Origin: Parahaliea mediterranea
Lineage (GTDB): Bacteria; Pseudomonadota; Gammaproteobacteria; Pseudomonadales; Halieaceae
Length of the DNA: 64,000 nucleotides
NCBI RefSeq assembly: GCF_003402235.1
Contig: NZ_QEWO01000003.1
Span: 1 to 64,000, forward strand
Direction: 5' to 3'
Below the pieces are notes generated by a model, which saw nothing but the letters and a program-made list of their open reading frames with translations, made no database searches and had not been told where the DNA came from. A program made the translations under genes and the position numbers. Shown piece after piece: positions 8,264 through 16,475 of this stretch; within the stretch, counting starts at the first letter, position 1, and each line of letters starts with the position of its first letter.

Positions 8264-8431
8264 TTAGCAGTTCTCGTCGGTGGCTTCTTCGCAGGCGTCC
8301 TCGGCGGCATCACCCATATCTTCCACGGCGTCACCGAGGTTGTCGGCGGCATCTTCCATGTTGTTGTCGTCACAGCCGGCAATACCGACCATCATCAGCG
8401 CGCTGAACAGCATGGCAAACAGAGATTTCAT
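8264..8431 (-). CDS. Small acidic lipoprotein (55 aa)
   Basis: ATG at 8431 has AAGGAG 8 nt upstream. The 55-aa product has a lipoprotein signal ending in lipobox GIAGC (Cys20). The mature part is strongly acidic with repeated DAADNLGDAVEDMGDAAEDA heptad-like units and three further Cys. It resembles small entericidin/YtxH-like lipoproteins in design, but no specific family is recognised. After lipidation it would sit in an envelope membrane, with an amphipathic acidic helix. It precedes dps on the same strand. Confidence 0.75.
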   Translation of the reverse strand: MKSLFAMLFSALMMVGIAGCDDNNMEDAADNLGDAVEDMGDAAEDACEEATDENC

Positions 8432-8769
8432 AATGTTGCTCCTTAATAAGCAGGGTTGTGGTGCATATCGACCGCAACGGCCGGTTTCAGTTTCCGTAAC
8501 TCAGTCAATGCAAGCGGCATACCAACACTGGCCAAACAGGGTAAAACAAGCGCCAAACCCAGTGGCTGCGCGGCGCCAGCCAAATACCACCGCAACTGCA
8601 CCGTGAGCCGGTGCAGGCTACAGCGGGTGATTTTTTGTAAGCACTACACTGGCTTTGCAAAAATTACAGAGGAAGGCCGCACATTGGCTGTTATGCCACG
8701 ATTCTTTATATACTCTGCGCTTTATACTCTTCCCTTTATACTCTTCGCTGCACCCGACAGGAGATCACC
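8432..8769. other. 338-bp intergenic region
   Basis: No coding gene is supported. It holds a hairpin with arms CTGCACCG (8596-8603) and CGGTGCAG (8609-8616), followed 15 nt later by a T6 run, and the promoter of the DUF2959 gene. The divergent lipoprotein promoter should be here as well but no clear boxes are seen. Confidence 0.6.
8684..8712 (+). promoter_or_regulatory. Sigma-70 promoter candidate for the DUF2959 gene
   Basis: TTGGCT (8684-8689), a 17-nt spacer and TATATA (8707-8712). Two further TATACT hexamers follow in a direct repeat of CTTTATACTCTTC (8720-8732, 8734-8746), which could be alternative -10 elements. Confidence 0.5.
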
Positions 8770-9411
8770 ATGCGCACTCTGCTCGCTTCCGCAGCCCTGC
8801 TTGTCAGCCTTGCCGGCTGTGAGTCGGCCTACTATTCCGCCGCGGAACAGGTCGGCATTCACAAACGCGACATTCTGGTCGACCGGGTGGAAAGCTCTCG
8901 CGACGCACAGGAGGACGCGGAGGAACAGTTCGAATCCGCGCTGGAGCACTTCCAGGCGGTGGTCGGCTTTGACGGCGGCGATCTGCAGGACGTGTACGAA
9001 GACCTCAACGACGAATACGAGGATTCCGTCACGGCCGCGCAGAATGTGCACGACCGCATCAACGCGGTGGAATCTGTCGCCGAGGCCCTGTTCGACGAAT
9101 GGGAAGCGGAAATCGACGAATACCAGAACGCCAGCTTCAAGGCCCAGAGCCAGCGCCAGCTGCGCGAAACCCGCCAGCGCTATACCGGCATGCTCGCCGC
9201 CATGCGCAAGGCGGAATCCCGCATGGACCCGGTGCTGACAGCGCTGAAGGACAATGTGCTGTTCCTCAAGCACAACCTCAACGCCCAGGCGGTGGCGTCG
9301 TTGAAGACCGAATTCGACGGTATCGCCCGAGACGTTGATCTGCTGATTGCCGAAATGCGCAAATCCATCGCGGCCAGCAACGCCTTTATCGACAGCATGC
9401 AGAGCCAGTAG
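8770..9411 (+). CDS. DUF2959 lipoprotein
   Basis: A 213-aa protein with an AGGAG ribosome-binding site and a lipoprotein signal MRTLLASAALLVSLAGC (Cys17). The stretch YYSAAEQVGIHKRDILVDRV is diagnostic of DUF2959. The rest is almost all charged helix with long coiled-coil potential (about 30-205). Family members are conserved in marine gammaproteobacteria and have no established function; an envelope structural role is only a guess. It is monocistronic. Confidence 0.82.
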   Translation: MRTLLASAALLVSLAGCESAYYSAAEQVGIHKRDILVDRVESSRDAQEDAEEQFESALEHFQAVVGFDGGDLQDVYEDLNDEYEDSVTAAQNVHDRINAVESVAEALFDEWEAEIDEYQNASFKAQSQRQLRETRQRYTGMLAAMRKAESRMDPVLTALKDNVLFLKHNLNAQAVASLKTEFDGIARDVDLLIAEMRKSIAASNAFIDSMQSQ

Positions 9412-9487
9412 TGGTAACCCCACGCCCCAGCCTCTCAAGGGTAGACCAATCTGCGCCGGGGCAAGGGACAAATCGCGCCACCGGCTT

Positions 9488-9514
9488 TTGACAAGCAACC
9501 GGGGCCTTTATACG
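9488..9514 (+). promoter_or_regulatory. Promoter candidate upstream of the amidohydrolase
   Basis: A perfect -35 TTGACA (9488-9493) is followed after 15 nt by TATACG (9509-9514), 27 bp upstream of the start codon. The spacer is short, so strength is uncertain. Confidence 0.45.
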
Positions 9515-9541
9515 CTGCCAGCTTTTGCTGCGGAGCCCGCC

Positions 9542-10915
9542 ATGAACCGTCCCCGAATCCTCGCTCACCTGAGCGCCCGCACTGCCGTGTTTACCAGCGC
9601 CCTGCTCAGCAGTGCCCTGCTCACCACGACCCTGCTCACCACGGCCCTGCTCACCACAGCCCCGTTCACCCATGCCCAGGGCGCGCCGGCGCAAACCCTG
9701 GTGATTCATGCTGGCGAGCTATTGGCCACCCCCGGTAAAAAGCCAGAGAAGGAACAGACCCTGGTGGTGGTGGACGGGCGCATCAGCCAGGTGCTGGATG
9801 GCTACCAGCAACCCGCTGGCACCGCCGATGCCAGGGTGATTGACCTCAAGGACCGCTTTGTCATGCCGGGCCTAATGGACATGCACGTCCATCTGCAGGG
9901 CGAACTCGGCCCCAACGGCGACAGTGAAGACCTGAAGTTCTCCGACGAGCTGTTGCAGATGCGCTCGCTGATGTTTGCCCTGCGCACCCTGAATGCCGGC
10001 TTTACCACCGTGCGCGACGCCGGCTCCAAGAGCCAGGAAATGTACGCCCTGCGCGACGCCATCAACCGCGGCTGGATTGATGGGCCACGCATCATCGCCG
10101 CTGGCGGCGTGGGCATTACCGGCGGCCACAACGATGTCTCCGGCATGAAGCACGAGTTGCTGGAGCTGTACACCGACAAATCCATCTGCGATGGCCCCTA
10201 CGACTGTCGCCGCGCCACCCGCGACGCCATCAAGTACGGCGCCGACCTGATCAAGATCACCTCCACCGGCGGCGTGCTGACCGATCGCGACACCGGCACC
10301 GGCCAGCAGATGGAGATGGACGAACTGGACGAAGTGGTGCGCGCCGCCCACCGCATGGGCCGCAAGGTGGCCAGCCACGCCCACCAGGAGGACGGCATTG
10401 TCGCCGCCCTGAAGGCCGGAGTGGACAGCATTGAGCACGGCACCTACACCGGCCCGGAGGCCATCAAGCTGTTCAAGTCCAGCGGGGCCTATCTGGTGCC
10501 CACCCTGCTGGCCGGCGACACCGTTAAAACCATGGCGGAAACCTCCGACTTCCTGAGCCCCGCCATCAAGGAAAAAGCCATTCGCGTGGGCAACGACATG
10601 AAGGACAACTTCGGCAGGGCCTATAAAGCCGGCGTGAAAGTTGCCTACGGCACCGACAGCGGCGTATCCGCACACGGCGACAACGCCAAGGAGGCGGTGC
10701 TGATGAAACAGGCCGGCATGAGCGCCATGGACGTGCTGGTATCTGCCACCGTCAGCGCTGCCGACCTGATCGACATGAGCGACAGCCTCGGCACCCTGGA
10801 AGTGGGCAAGCAGGCTGATATCGTCGCCTACAGCGCCTCGCCGCTGGATAACATCGAAGAGCTGCTGGATGTGGACTTTGTCATGAAGGGCGGCAAGGTC
10901 TTCAAACAGAAGTAA
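9542..10915 (+). CDS. Secreted amidohydrolase (imidazolonepropionase-like, M38)
   Basis: A 457-aa protein. The start at 9542 follows GGAG; upstream extension of the frame is noncoding. Residues 1-46 are a signal sequence ending near THAQG, with an unusual repeat-built hydrophobic core. The TIM-barrel metal ligands are visible: HxH in LMDMHVHLQGE (His115, His117), the carboxylated Lys in DLIKITSTGG (Lys238), then SHAH and EHG histidines and Asp of YGTDSG. Family enzymes hydrolyse Xaa-Pro or Xaa-Arg dipeptides or related amides; export points to a periplasmic peptidase role, but the substrate is not determinable. Confidence 0.87.
   Translation: MNRPRILAHLSARTAVFTSALLSSALLTTTLLTTALLTTAPFTHAQGAPAQTLVIHAGELLATPGKKPEKEQTLVVVDGRISQVLDGYQQPAGTADARVIDLKDRFVMPGLMDMHVHLQGELGPNGDSEDLKFSDELLQMRSLMFALRTLNAGFTTVRDAGSKSQEMYALRDAINRGWIDGPRIIAAGGVGITGGHNDVSGMKHELLELYTDKSICDGPYDCRRATRDAIKYGADLIKITSTGGVLTDRDTGTGQQMEMDELDEVVRAAHRMGRKVASHAHQEDGIVAALKAGVDSIEHGTYTGPEAIKLFKSSGAYLVPTLLAGDTVKTMAETSDFLSPAIKEKAIRVGNDMKDNFGRAYKAGVKVAYGTDSGVSAHGDNAKEAVLMKQAGMSAMDVLVSATVSAADLIDMSDSLGTLEVGKQADIVAYSASPLDNIEELLDVDFVMKGGKVFKQK
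9601..9675. repeat. 15-bp tandem repeat inside the signal-peptide coding region
   Basis: Four head-to-tail units related to CCTGCTCACCACGGC start at 9601, 9616, 9631 and 9646, with a degenerate fifth at 9661. They encode pentapeptides of the SALLT / TTLLT type, forming the hydrophobic core. In-frame copy-number change would lengthen or shorten the signal peptide in 5-residue steps. Confidence 0.85.
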
Positions 10916-10926
10916 AAGCCCCGTTA

Positions 10927-11946
10927 CTACTCGCCCCCGGCCAAAGGCTTAGCCAGCGCCGCGGGGCGCTGCACTTCACCCTCAGTGAAGAACTGCCAGG
11001 TCAGGGCGGCGGTATCAAACTCGTGACTGGTGCGCCCCAGCAGGCGCGGCAGGCGAAACACCGGGTTGGCCAGGGTATGGCCGCCCCCCTCCACACTCAC
11101 CAGCGCCACGCTGGCGCGGCCTGGGCCCTGCCACTGCAGGGTGGTCACGCGGGTATCGTCGTCCACCACCTGGTCGGGCCAGTCGCTGTGCTGGCCATCG
11201 CTGCTGTAGCCGGCCAGCGCTGCCCAGTAGGCGGCGCTGTCCCGGGCAGAGATCACCTCCCCCCGGCTGTCGTCGCCAAACAGTTCCACCAAGCCGCCCT
11301 CGTAGGGGTTTACCGGGTCGTCGGTGCCGTTGACGATCAGCACCGGCAGGGGCTGCCCGGCGGCGCCGCAGTCGCGGTTGGCCGCCACTGGCAGGTTGGC
11401 CACATAGGCGGCAATGCCCGCCACCGCCTCGGGCGCTTCCAACCCCATGCGGTAGGCCATGTGGCCGCCGTTGGACATACCCGCCACATACACGCGGCCC
11501 GCATCCACCCCATACTGGGCGGCAAGCTGTGCAATCAGTGCCTTCAGGTAGCCGACATCGTCGATATTGCGCAGGTTGGCGCTGTAGCTGGCGCTGGCGC
11601 GGCAGTCATTCCAGTGCCGCTCCACCCCGCTGGGGTAGGCCACCAGAAACGCTTCGCGCTCGGCCAGCACCTCAAAACTGTAGAAGCTGAGCGCCGCCAT
11701 GTCGGCCCCGTTGCTACGGGAGCCGTGCAGCAGGATCAGCAGTGGCGCACCGGCAGGCAGGGCGTCGGGCACATAGAGCTGATAGCTGCGCTGCAGGCCG
11801 TCCCATTCCAATTCGCCGGATACGCGCTGGCCCGGCAACGCAGGCGGGTCTATCGCATCGGATGACAGGAACCACCACCCCAGCACCATGGCCGTGAACA
11901 GCAGCAGCGCCAGGCCGCCCCCCAGCCAAACAAGCATTGTGCGCAT
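10927..11946 (-). CDS. PHB-depolymerase-like esterase (alpha/beta hydrolase)
   Basis: A 339-aa protein with an N-terminal membrane anchor or uncleaved signal (residues 5-27). Catalytic elements: oxyanion strand LILLHGSRSNG, nucleophile elbow GMSNGG (Ser158), acid in NGTDDPVNP (Asp209/210) and His of EGGGHTL near 291. This is the LpqC/poly(3-hydroxybutyrate)-depolymerase/feruloyl-esterase type. It is exported or tethered on the periplasmic face. It converges on the amidohydrolase with an 11-bp gap and lies downstream of the Pho-box-preceded receptor on the same strand, 153 bp away. Confidence 0.83.
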   Translation of the reverse strand: MRTMLVWLGGGLALLLFTAMVLGWWFLSSDAIDPPALPGQRVSGELEWDGLQRSYQLYVPDALPAGAPLLILLHGSRSNGADMAALSFYSFEVLAEREAFLVAYPSGVERHWNDCRASASYSANLRNIDDVGYLKALIAQLAAQYGVDAGRVYVAGMSNGGHMAYRMGLEAPEAVAGIAAYVANLPVAANRDCGAAGQPLPVLIVNGTDDPVNPYEGGLVELFGDDSRGEVISARDSAAYWAALAGYSSDGQHSDWPDQVVDDDTRVTTLQWQGPGRASVALVSVEGGGHTLANPVFRLPRLLGRTSHEFDTAALTWQFFTEGEVQRPAALAKPLAGGE

Positions 11947-12099
11947 CGCCTACCCCTTTTTTTGTAAGGCGTGTTGCCAGCCTTGTTGTAATCATTGCTG
12001 CAATCGCTAAGGGGCATTATGCGTGAGGGCCCGCACCCCGCCAACCCGCGACAGGGGAGAGGCGGGAAGACGGGGCGCGGGTGCATGCAAACGGTCAGT

Positions 12100-14298
12100 C
12101 TAGAAGGCGGCGCGCCACACCAGGCTGTAAGTGGGGGTGGATTCCTCGTACTGGATTTCGCTGATCGGCTCGCCATAGTCGCGGATGTACTCGATCTTCT
12201 CCTGGTCCAGCAGGTTGGTGCCGGTCAGGCGCAGCACCGAGTTGTCGGTGATGTTCCACTCCACGAACAGTTCCAGGTTGCCGTCGTACTCGGTAACCAC
12301 GTATTCCTCGAATTCCGTCGCCAGCGAATCACCGCGCTGCTGGTAGGAAATGCCGGCGCCGCCAAAGCCCGGGATGTCCTGGGTCAGGCTGATGTTGTAC
12401 ACGTAGTCCGGCTGGTTGCGAAAGGCGCGGTCCTCGCCGGTGAAAGGGTCTTCAATCTCTGAATCCAGCCAGGCGTAGTTGGCGTAGAAGCCGGTGTTGT
12501 CCAGGCCGATAAAGTCCAGCGGGGTGGAAATATCCAGCTCGACACCGCTGGCGGTGCCATCGCCAATGTTCTGCGGCGTGAAGATGCTGCCGTCGCCGCC
12601 GTCGTAGGGCAGGCCGGTATCGGTGATTTCAATCACATCCTCGATATCGCGGTAGAAAACGTTGATGCCAACAATGCCGCGGTTCGCAATGCGGTGCTCC
12701 AGCCCCAGGTCGTAGCCCCAGGCCAGCTCGGAATCCAGCGCCGGGTTGCCGATGGTGGCATCGTCGTCATCCGGCGTTTCGTCTTCCTCGAAGGGGGTCA
12801 CCAGATCGAACTCTGGGCGGCGCAGGGTGCGCGCCACCGAGGCGGTCACGCGGGTGGCCTCGGTCAGCTCCCAGCGCAGGCTCAGCGAGGGCAGCACTTC
12901 CTCCCCGTCCTGGCTGGCGGCACCGTCTTCGTTGTCAACGTCGCGCTCGTAAATGTCGTAGCGCACCCCGCCTTCCACGGTCAGCGCCGCGGTGATGTCC
13001 ACCGTCAGCTTGGCATAGGGCGCCCAGCGGGTTTCCTCGATGTCTGCATCCACGTCGAAGAAGCCGGCCTGCAGGCCCTCGCGCTCGTTCAGGCTGTAGG
13101 ACAGGCCCGTTTTCAGCTCGCCGCCGTCCCACAGGGGGTAGGTGTAGCTGGCCTCGGCGGCGTAGTTGTTGTCTTTGATGTCCAGGGCTTCCTCGCCCTC
13201 CTCGATACCCTGGGAGATGCCGCCTTCAAACGCTTCCTCGGTTTCGAAATTCTTGGTGTCCTCGTCAAAGTGCGACATGGCCGCCGACAGGGCCAGCTCA
13301 CCCTCACCCAGCGGCAAGGTATAGATGCCATCCAGGCCCCAGCTGGTCTGGTCGATGGCTTCCTTCTGGGTGGCGATGGCGATAAGGTCCGCGGCGTCCA
13401 CATCAACCACCCCGCCCTCGTACTCGCGCACGTATTCCTCTTCGCTGCGGTCGGTGTAGACGTAGTAGCCATTCAGGCGCAGGTTGCCGGCGGGCAGCTG
13501 CAAACCCAGCGAGCCGTTGACGGAGGAGTCGGTGCCGTCGCGGGTATCGTCCTCGTAGGCAAAGCCTTCCAGGGCTTCGTCGTCAAAGTACGCTTCCAGC
13601 TTCTGCTTGGGGTTGCGACGCTCCTGCACGTTGGCGCCCACCCAGAAGTCGTAGCTGTCGCCGGCATCGGCGTAGGCCACCGAGCCGGTGTTGCGGAAGC
13701 GGTCGTCCTGATCGTAGTAGGTGGTGCCCAGGCGCGTGGTGAGGCCCTCCAGCTGGGCGCCGTCCTTGAGAATAATGTTCAGCGAGCCGGCCACGCCCTG
13801 GGAGCTCATGTCGGCCGAGGGCGAGCGGATGATCTCCACCCGCTCCACCAGCTCCGAGGGAATGCGGTCCACAAAAAAGGTACGGTCGGCGCCCTGCCCC
13901 GGCACCGGGCGGCCATTGATCAGCACTTCGGTGTAGGCGGCATCCAGCCCGCGCAGCTGCACGGCGTCGTATTCCAGCACGTCGGAGGTAAATACCACGC
14001 CCGGGGTACGCTTGAGCATTTCACCGACAGTGGAGGGCTCAAAGCGCTGGAAGAAATCCAGCCCATAGGCCAGCGTCGGGTTGATGTCTTCGGTGCGGTC
14101 CCGGTACACGTTGTTGCCGGTCACCACAATCTCCTCAATCGGCAGGTCGCTGGCGCTGCGACTGCCCTGCTGCGCCGCGGCCTCCGGTGCCAGCAGCAGG
14201 CAGGTGACGCTGGCCACCGCCAGCGGCAGGGCTGCCCAAGCGGGCTGCAATGCCGCGGGCAAACCCGCGCACCGTTGTTGGCGTGTAATGATCCCCAT
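12100..14298 (-). CDS. TonB-dependent receptor preceded by PhoB half-sites
   Basis: A 732-aa receptor from the ATG at 14298 (GGGAGAG ribosome-binding site; an earlier in-frame start at 14349 has none). Signal peptide about 1-43, TonB box EEIVVTG at 55-61, plug about 70-185 (VERVEIIRSPSADMSSQGVA), then a beta-barrel rich in Asp/Glu, ending in WRAAF. The plug is of the type seen in receptors for larger organic substrates rather than classical siderophore receptors. The upstream PhoB array implies induction by phosphate limitation, so an organophosphate ligand is a reasonable but unproved idea. Confidence 0.88.
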   Translation of the reverse strand: MGIITRQQRCAGLPAALQPAWAALPLAVASVTCLLLAPEAAAQQGSRSASDLPIEEIVVTGNNVYRDRTEDINPTLAYGLDFFQRFEPSTVGEMLKRTPGVVFTSDVLEYDAVQLRGLDAAYTEVLINGRPVPGQGADRTFFVDRIPSELVERVEIIRSPSADMSSQGVAGSLNIILKDGAQLEGLTTRLGTTYYDQDDRFRNTGSVAYADAGDSYDFWVGANVQERRNPKQKLEAYFDDEALEGFAYEDDTRDGTDSSVNGSLGLQLPAGNLRLNGYYVYTDRSEEEYVREYEGGVVDVDAADLIAIATQKEAIDQTSWGLDGIYTLPLGEGELALSAAMSHFDEDTKNFETEEAFEGGISQGIEEGEEALDIKDNNYAAEASYTYPLWDGGELKTGLSYSLNEREGLQAGFFDVDADIEETRWAPYAKLTVDITAALTVEGGVRYDIYERDVDNEDGAASQDGEEVLPSLSLRWELTEATRVTASVARTLRRPEFDLVTPFEEDETPDDDDATIGNPALDSELAWGYDLGLEHRIANRGIVGINVFYRDIEDVIEITDTGLPYDGGDGSIFTPQNIGDGTASGVELDISTPLDFIGLDNTGFYANYAWLDSEIEDPFTGEDRAFRNQPDYVYNISLTQDIPGFGGAGISYQQRGDSLATEFEEYVVTEYDGNLELFVEWNITDNSVLRLTGTNLLDQEKIEYIRDYGEPISEIQYEESTPTYSLVWRAAF

Positions 14299-14365
14299 GT
14301 GACTGTCTCTCCCGCTATGGTCTTTTGGTCGGGGCGCGCCCCCGCGCACCTCCGGAAAAGGCGGC

Positions 14366-14431
14366 AGAGTAATCGGGCAGCATGACAGCGGCGTGACAGC
14401 CAGGTGACGCAGTGTGGCAGTTTTGTGACAG
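14366..14431 (-). promoter_or_regulatory. PhoB-box array and Pho-type promoter
   Basis: On the minus strand five 7-bp half-sites follow each other: CTGTCAC (14425-14431), CTGCCAC (14414-14420), GCGTCAC (14404-14410), CTGTCAC (14393-14399) and CTGTCAT (14382-14388). Spacing is 11, 10, 11 and 11 bp, matching the Pho-box rule of 7-bp repeats with 4-bp spacers. Ten nt after the last half-site is TACTCT (14366-14371), where PhoB promoters place the -10. It points at the receptor starting at 14298. Confidence 0.8.
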
Positions 14432-14434
14432 AGG

Positions 14435-14466
14435 CGCCCTGACCGGACGCCTGCTCAGGGCGTTTT
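14435..14466. terminator. Hairpin with T run between MscS and receptor genes
   Basis: CGCCCTGA (14435-14442) pairs with TCAGGGCG (14455-14462), followed on the plus strand by TTTT. Both flanking genes are on the minus strand, so it may act as the MscS-gene transcript end by its stem, or as a plus-strand terminator blocking antisense reading. Confidence 0.45.
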
Positions 14467-14558
14467 AACGCCCCGGTTCAAGCGGGGGGTTGTTCATGGC
14501 CTGGTAAAAAGCGCACTTCAAAAGCACTATAAAGGCCATTTGGATTTTATTAATGACA

Positions 14559-16283
14559 CTAGCGCGGCGCCGGCGTTGCACCGCCTTCCGGCGCGTCGCT
14601 GGCAGCCTCCGGCGCTTTGGCGGGGGCGGCGTACCACTGCTCCTTGGGCACTATCTTCAGCTCGGCCGGGTCCTGCTCGTAGTTGGGCGACATGATCTGT
14701 ACGCCGTACTCGTTGAACACGTCCTGGATATTGGCGTGCAGGGCGCTGTACAGCTTCATCATGGCCGTCGCGTCGCGGCAGAAGGCGTTGAGCTGGTAAA
14801 CCACGGTAAAATCACCCATGGCAGTTTGCAGCACAAAGGGCGGCGGCTCGGACTCCAGCCCCTCGGTGCGCCGCGCCGCCTCCAGCAACATGGCCTCCAC
14901 CTGCCGCCAGGGCGTGTCGTAGCCAATGCCCACGTCCGTGTGCAGGATGATGCCCTGCTCGCGGCCAAAGGTGCTGTAGTTGACCACTGCGCTGGCCAGC
15001 ACTTCCGAATTCGGGATGTTGATCTCCTCGTTCTTCAGGGAGCGCATGCGGGTGGACAGGGCGCGCACATCCACCACCTCCCCCAGGTGCTCGCCAATGC
15101 GCACCCGGTCGCCTTCGCGGAAGGCGCCGCGATAGGTCAGGCTGTAGCCGGCAATCATGTTGGCAATAAAGGACGAGGAACCGATGGAAAACACCACCCC
15201 GAGGAAGATGCTGACACCCTTGAAGGCCTCGGAATCCGACCCAGGAATATAGGGATAGGCCACTACCAGGGCGAAGGCGATCACCAGTATGCGGGCAATG
15301 CGGTAGGTGGGCATGGCCCAGTCGCGGTCGAAGTTGTCCAGGCGAATCCAGCCGCGGTCCACCCGCTGGAAAAAGTTGTGGGTGGCCAACAGCACAAAGC
15401 GCACCACAAAATACAGCACCGCCAGGAAGACTAGGTCCGGCAGTGATTCGATCAGCCCCACGCCCATTTTTTGCAGGGGGTTGAGCAGCAGGCGGAAGAT
15501 GTCGGTGGCAAAGGGGCGCGTCCAGGGGTAAAGGCCCAGGGCGCTGTTGAGCCAGGTGAGCACAATGGCGGCCAGGGTCAGGGTGCGCACGCCCCGCAGC
15601 AGGCCACCGAACCAGCTCCACAGCTGGGCCGCGTCAATCACCCGGTGGGAGGCGCGCTCGATGCGCTCGATGCGGCGCTTCACCGCCCGCTCGATCAGCC
15701 GGTTGAGCCAGCGGAACAGGGCATTAATGCCCCACAGCAGCAACCCGGCCACCACGGTGATGGCCACCAGCATGCCGGTGCTGCGCAGCAGGCTGCGGGA
15801 GCTGCGCGTCTCCCGGTACTTGGTGATGGCCTCGCTGACCCGCGGCAGGATGCCCTCTGCCAGTACTTCCAGTGGCACCTCTTCAATCTGTGCATCCACC
15901 GGCAGCAGGTAGGCGAGCAGTTCGCCGTCGATGTCCAGCCGCAGGCGATCCCCCTGCATCACTGCACGGCCCGCGGCGGCATCCAAATCAGGGTTGCGGG
16001 CGATGGCGATAATCTGCTGGCGTATGCGCTTGGCACGCTCGGTAGCCGGGAAGGCCGAGATACCGCGCACCCGGAACAGGGTGGCGCCGTCCAGTTCCAC
16101 ATCGGCGATGCGCACACCGTCGCTGTGGCTGAAGTCGCTGAAGGCGTGGGGCGTGGCAGCGGCCTCTGCCGCCGGCGTGGCATCCTGCGGGCTGTGCTCC
16201 TCCTGCGCCAGGGCGGCAAAAACCGGCAGGGCCAGCAATGACAGCAGAATGAGTCGCAGCACGGCGACCGATGACTTGGGCAT
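14559..16283 (-). CDS. MscS-family mechanosensitive channel
   Basis: A 574-aa protein with a signal peptide (1-26), a periplasmic N-domain (about 27-165) and several TM helices from about 168 onward. The MscS core near 350-480 is clear: a Gly/Ala-rich pore helix (FIANMIAGYSLTYRGAFREG), then IGEHLGEVVDV and NIPNSEV of the beta domain. It releases small osmolytes upon membrane tension. It is larger than E. coli MscS (286 aa), in the YnaI/YbdG-like size range with an added periplasmic domain. A GGAG ribosome-binding site precedes the ATG. The C-tail is Ala/Pro-rich. Confidence 0.88.
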   Translation of the reverse strand: MPKSSVAVLRLILLSLLALPVFAALAQEEHSPQDATPAAEAAATPHAFSDFSHSDGVRIADVELDGATLFRVRGISAFPATERAKRIRQQIIAIARNPDLDAAAGRAVMQGDRLRLDIDGELLAYLLPVDAQIEEVPLEVLAEGILPRVSEAITKYRETRSSRSLLRSTGMLVAITVVAGLLLWGINALFRWLNRLIERAVKRRIERIERASHRVIDAAQLWSWFGGLLRGVRTLTLAAIVLTWLNSALGLYPWTRPFATDIFRLLLNPLQKMGVGLIESLPDLVFLAVLYFVVRFVLLATHNFFQRVDRGWIRLDNFDRDWAMPTYRIARILVIAFALVVAYPYIPGSDSEAFKGVSIFLGVVFSIGSSSFIANMIAGYSLTYRGAFREGDRVRIGEHLGEVVDVRALSTRMRSLKNEEINIPNSEVLASAVVNYSTFGREQGIILHTDVGIGYDTPWRQVEAMLLEAARRTEGLESEPPPFVLQTAMGDFTVVYQLNAFCRDATAMMKLYSALHANIQDVFNEYGVQIMSPNYEQDPAELKIVPKEQWYAAPAKAPEAASDAPEGGATPAPR

Positions 16284-16412
16284 CTCTGTTCTCCAATGGC
16301 CGCTCCCTGCGGCGCTCAGCGGCTATTTAACCCGATCGGGATCAATGTACGCCAGATTCGTAACCACTGGGCAGAATGTAGAAGACGAACCAGAGAATGC
16401 AATGGGGGCATG

Positions 16413-16468
16413 AAAAACACGCCCAGGGCGGGGCAGGCATGGCCGGGGGCGGGTGAGCCACCCCCGGC
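16413..16468 (-). terminator. argG terminator candidate
   Basis: Arms GCCGGGGG (16442-16449) and CCCCCGGC (16461-16468) form an 8-bp stem just after the argG stop; a minus-strand T5 run (16413-16417) follows about 25 nt later. The distance makes it an atypical intrinsic terminator. Confidence 0.4.
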
Positions 16469-16475
16469 GGCAGGG

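Noticed and set aside
8456-9238. 260-codon plus-strand frame upstream of and overlapping the DUF2959 gene
   Set aside because: Its Arg/Ser/Thr-rich translation is an out-of-frame reading of the lipoprotein gene.
9601-9675. Short repeats considered as a CRISPR-like array
   Set aside because: Units are 15 bp without spacers and are in frame within a signal peptide; no cas genes or spaced repeats occur anywhere in the window.
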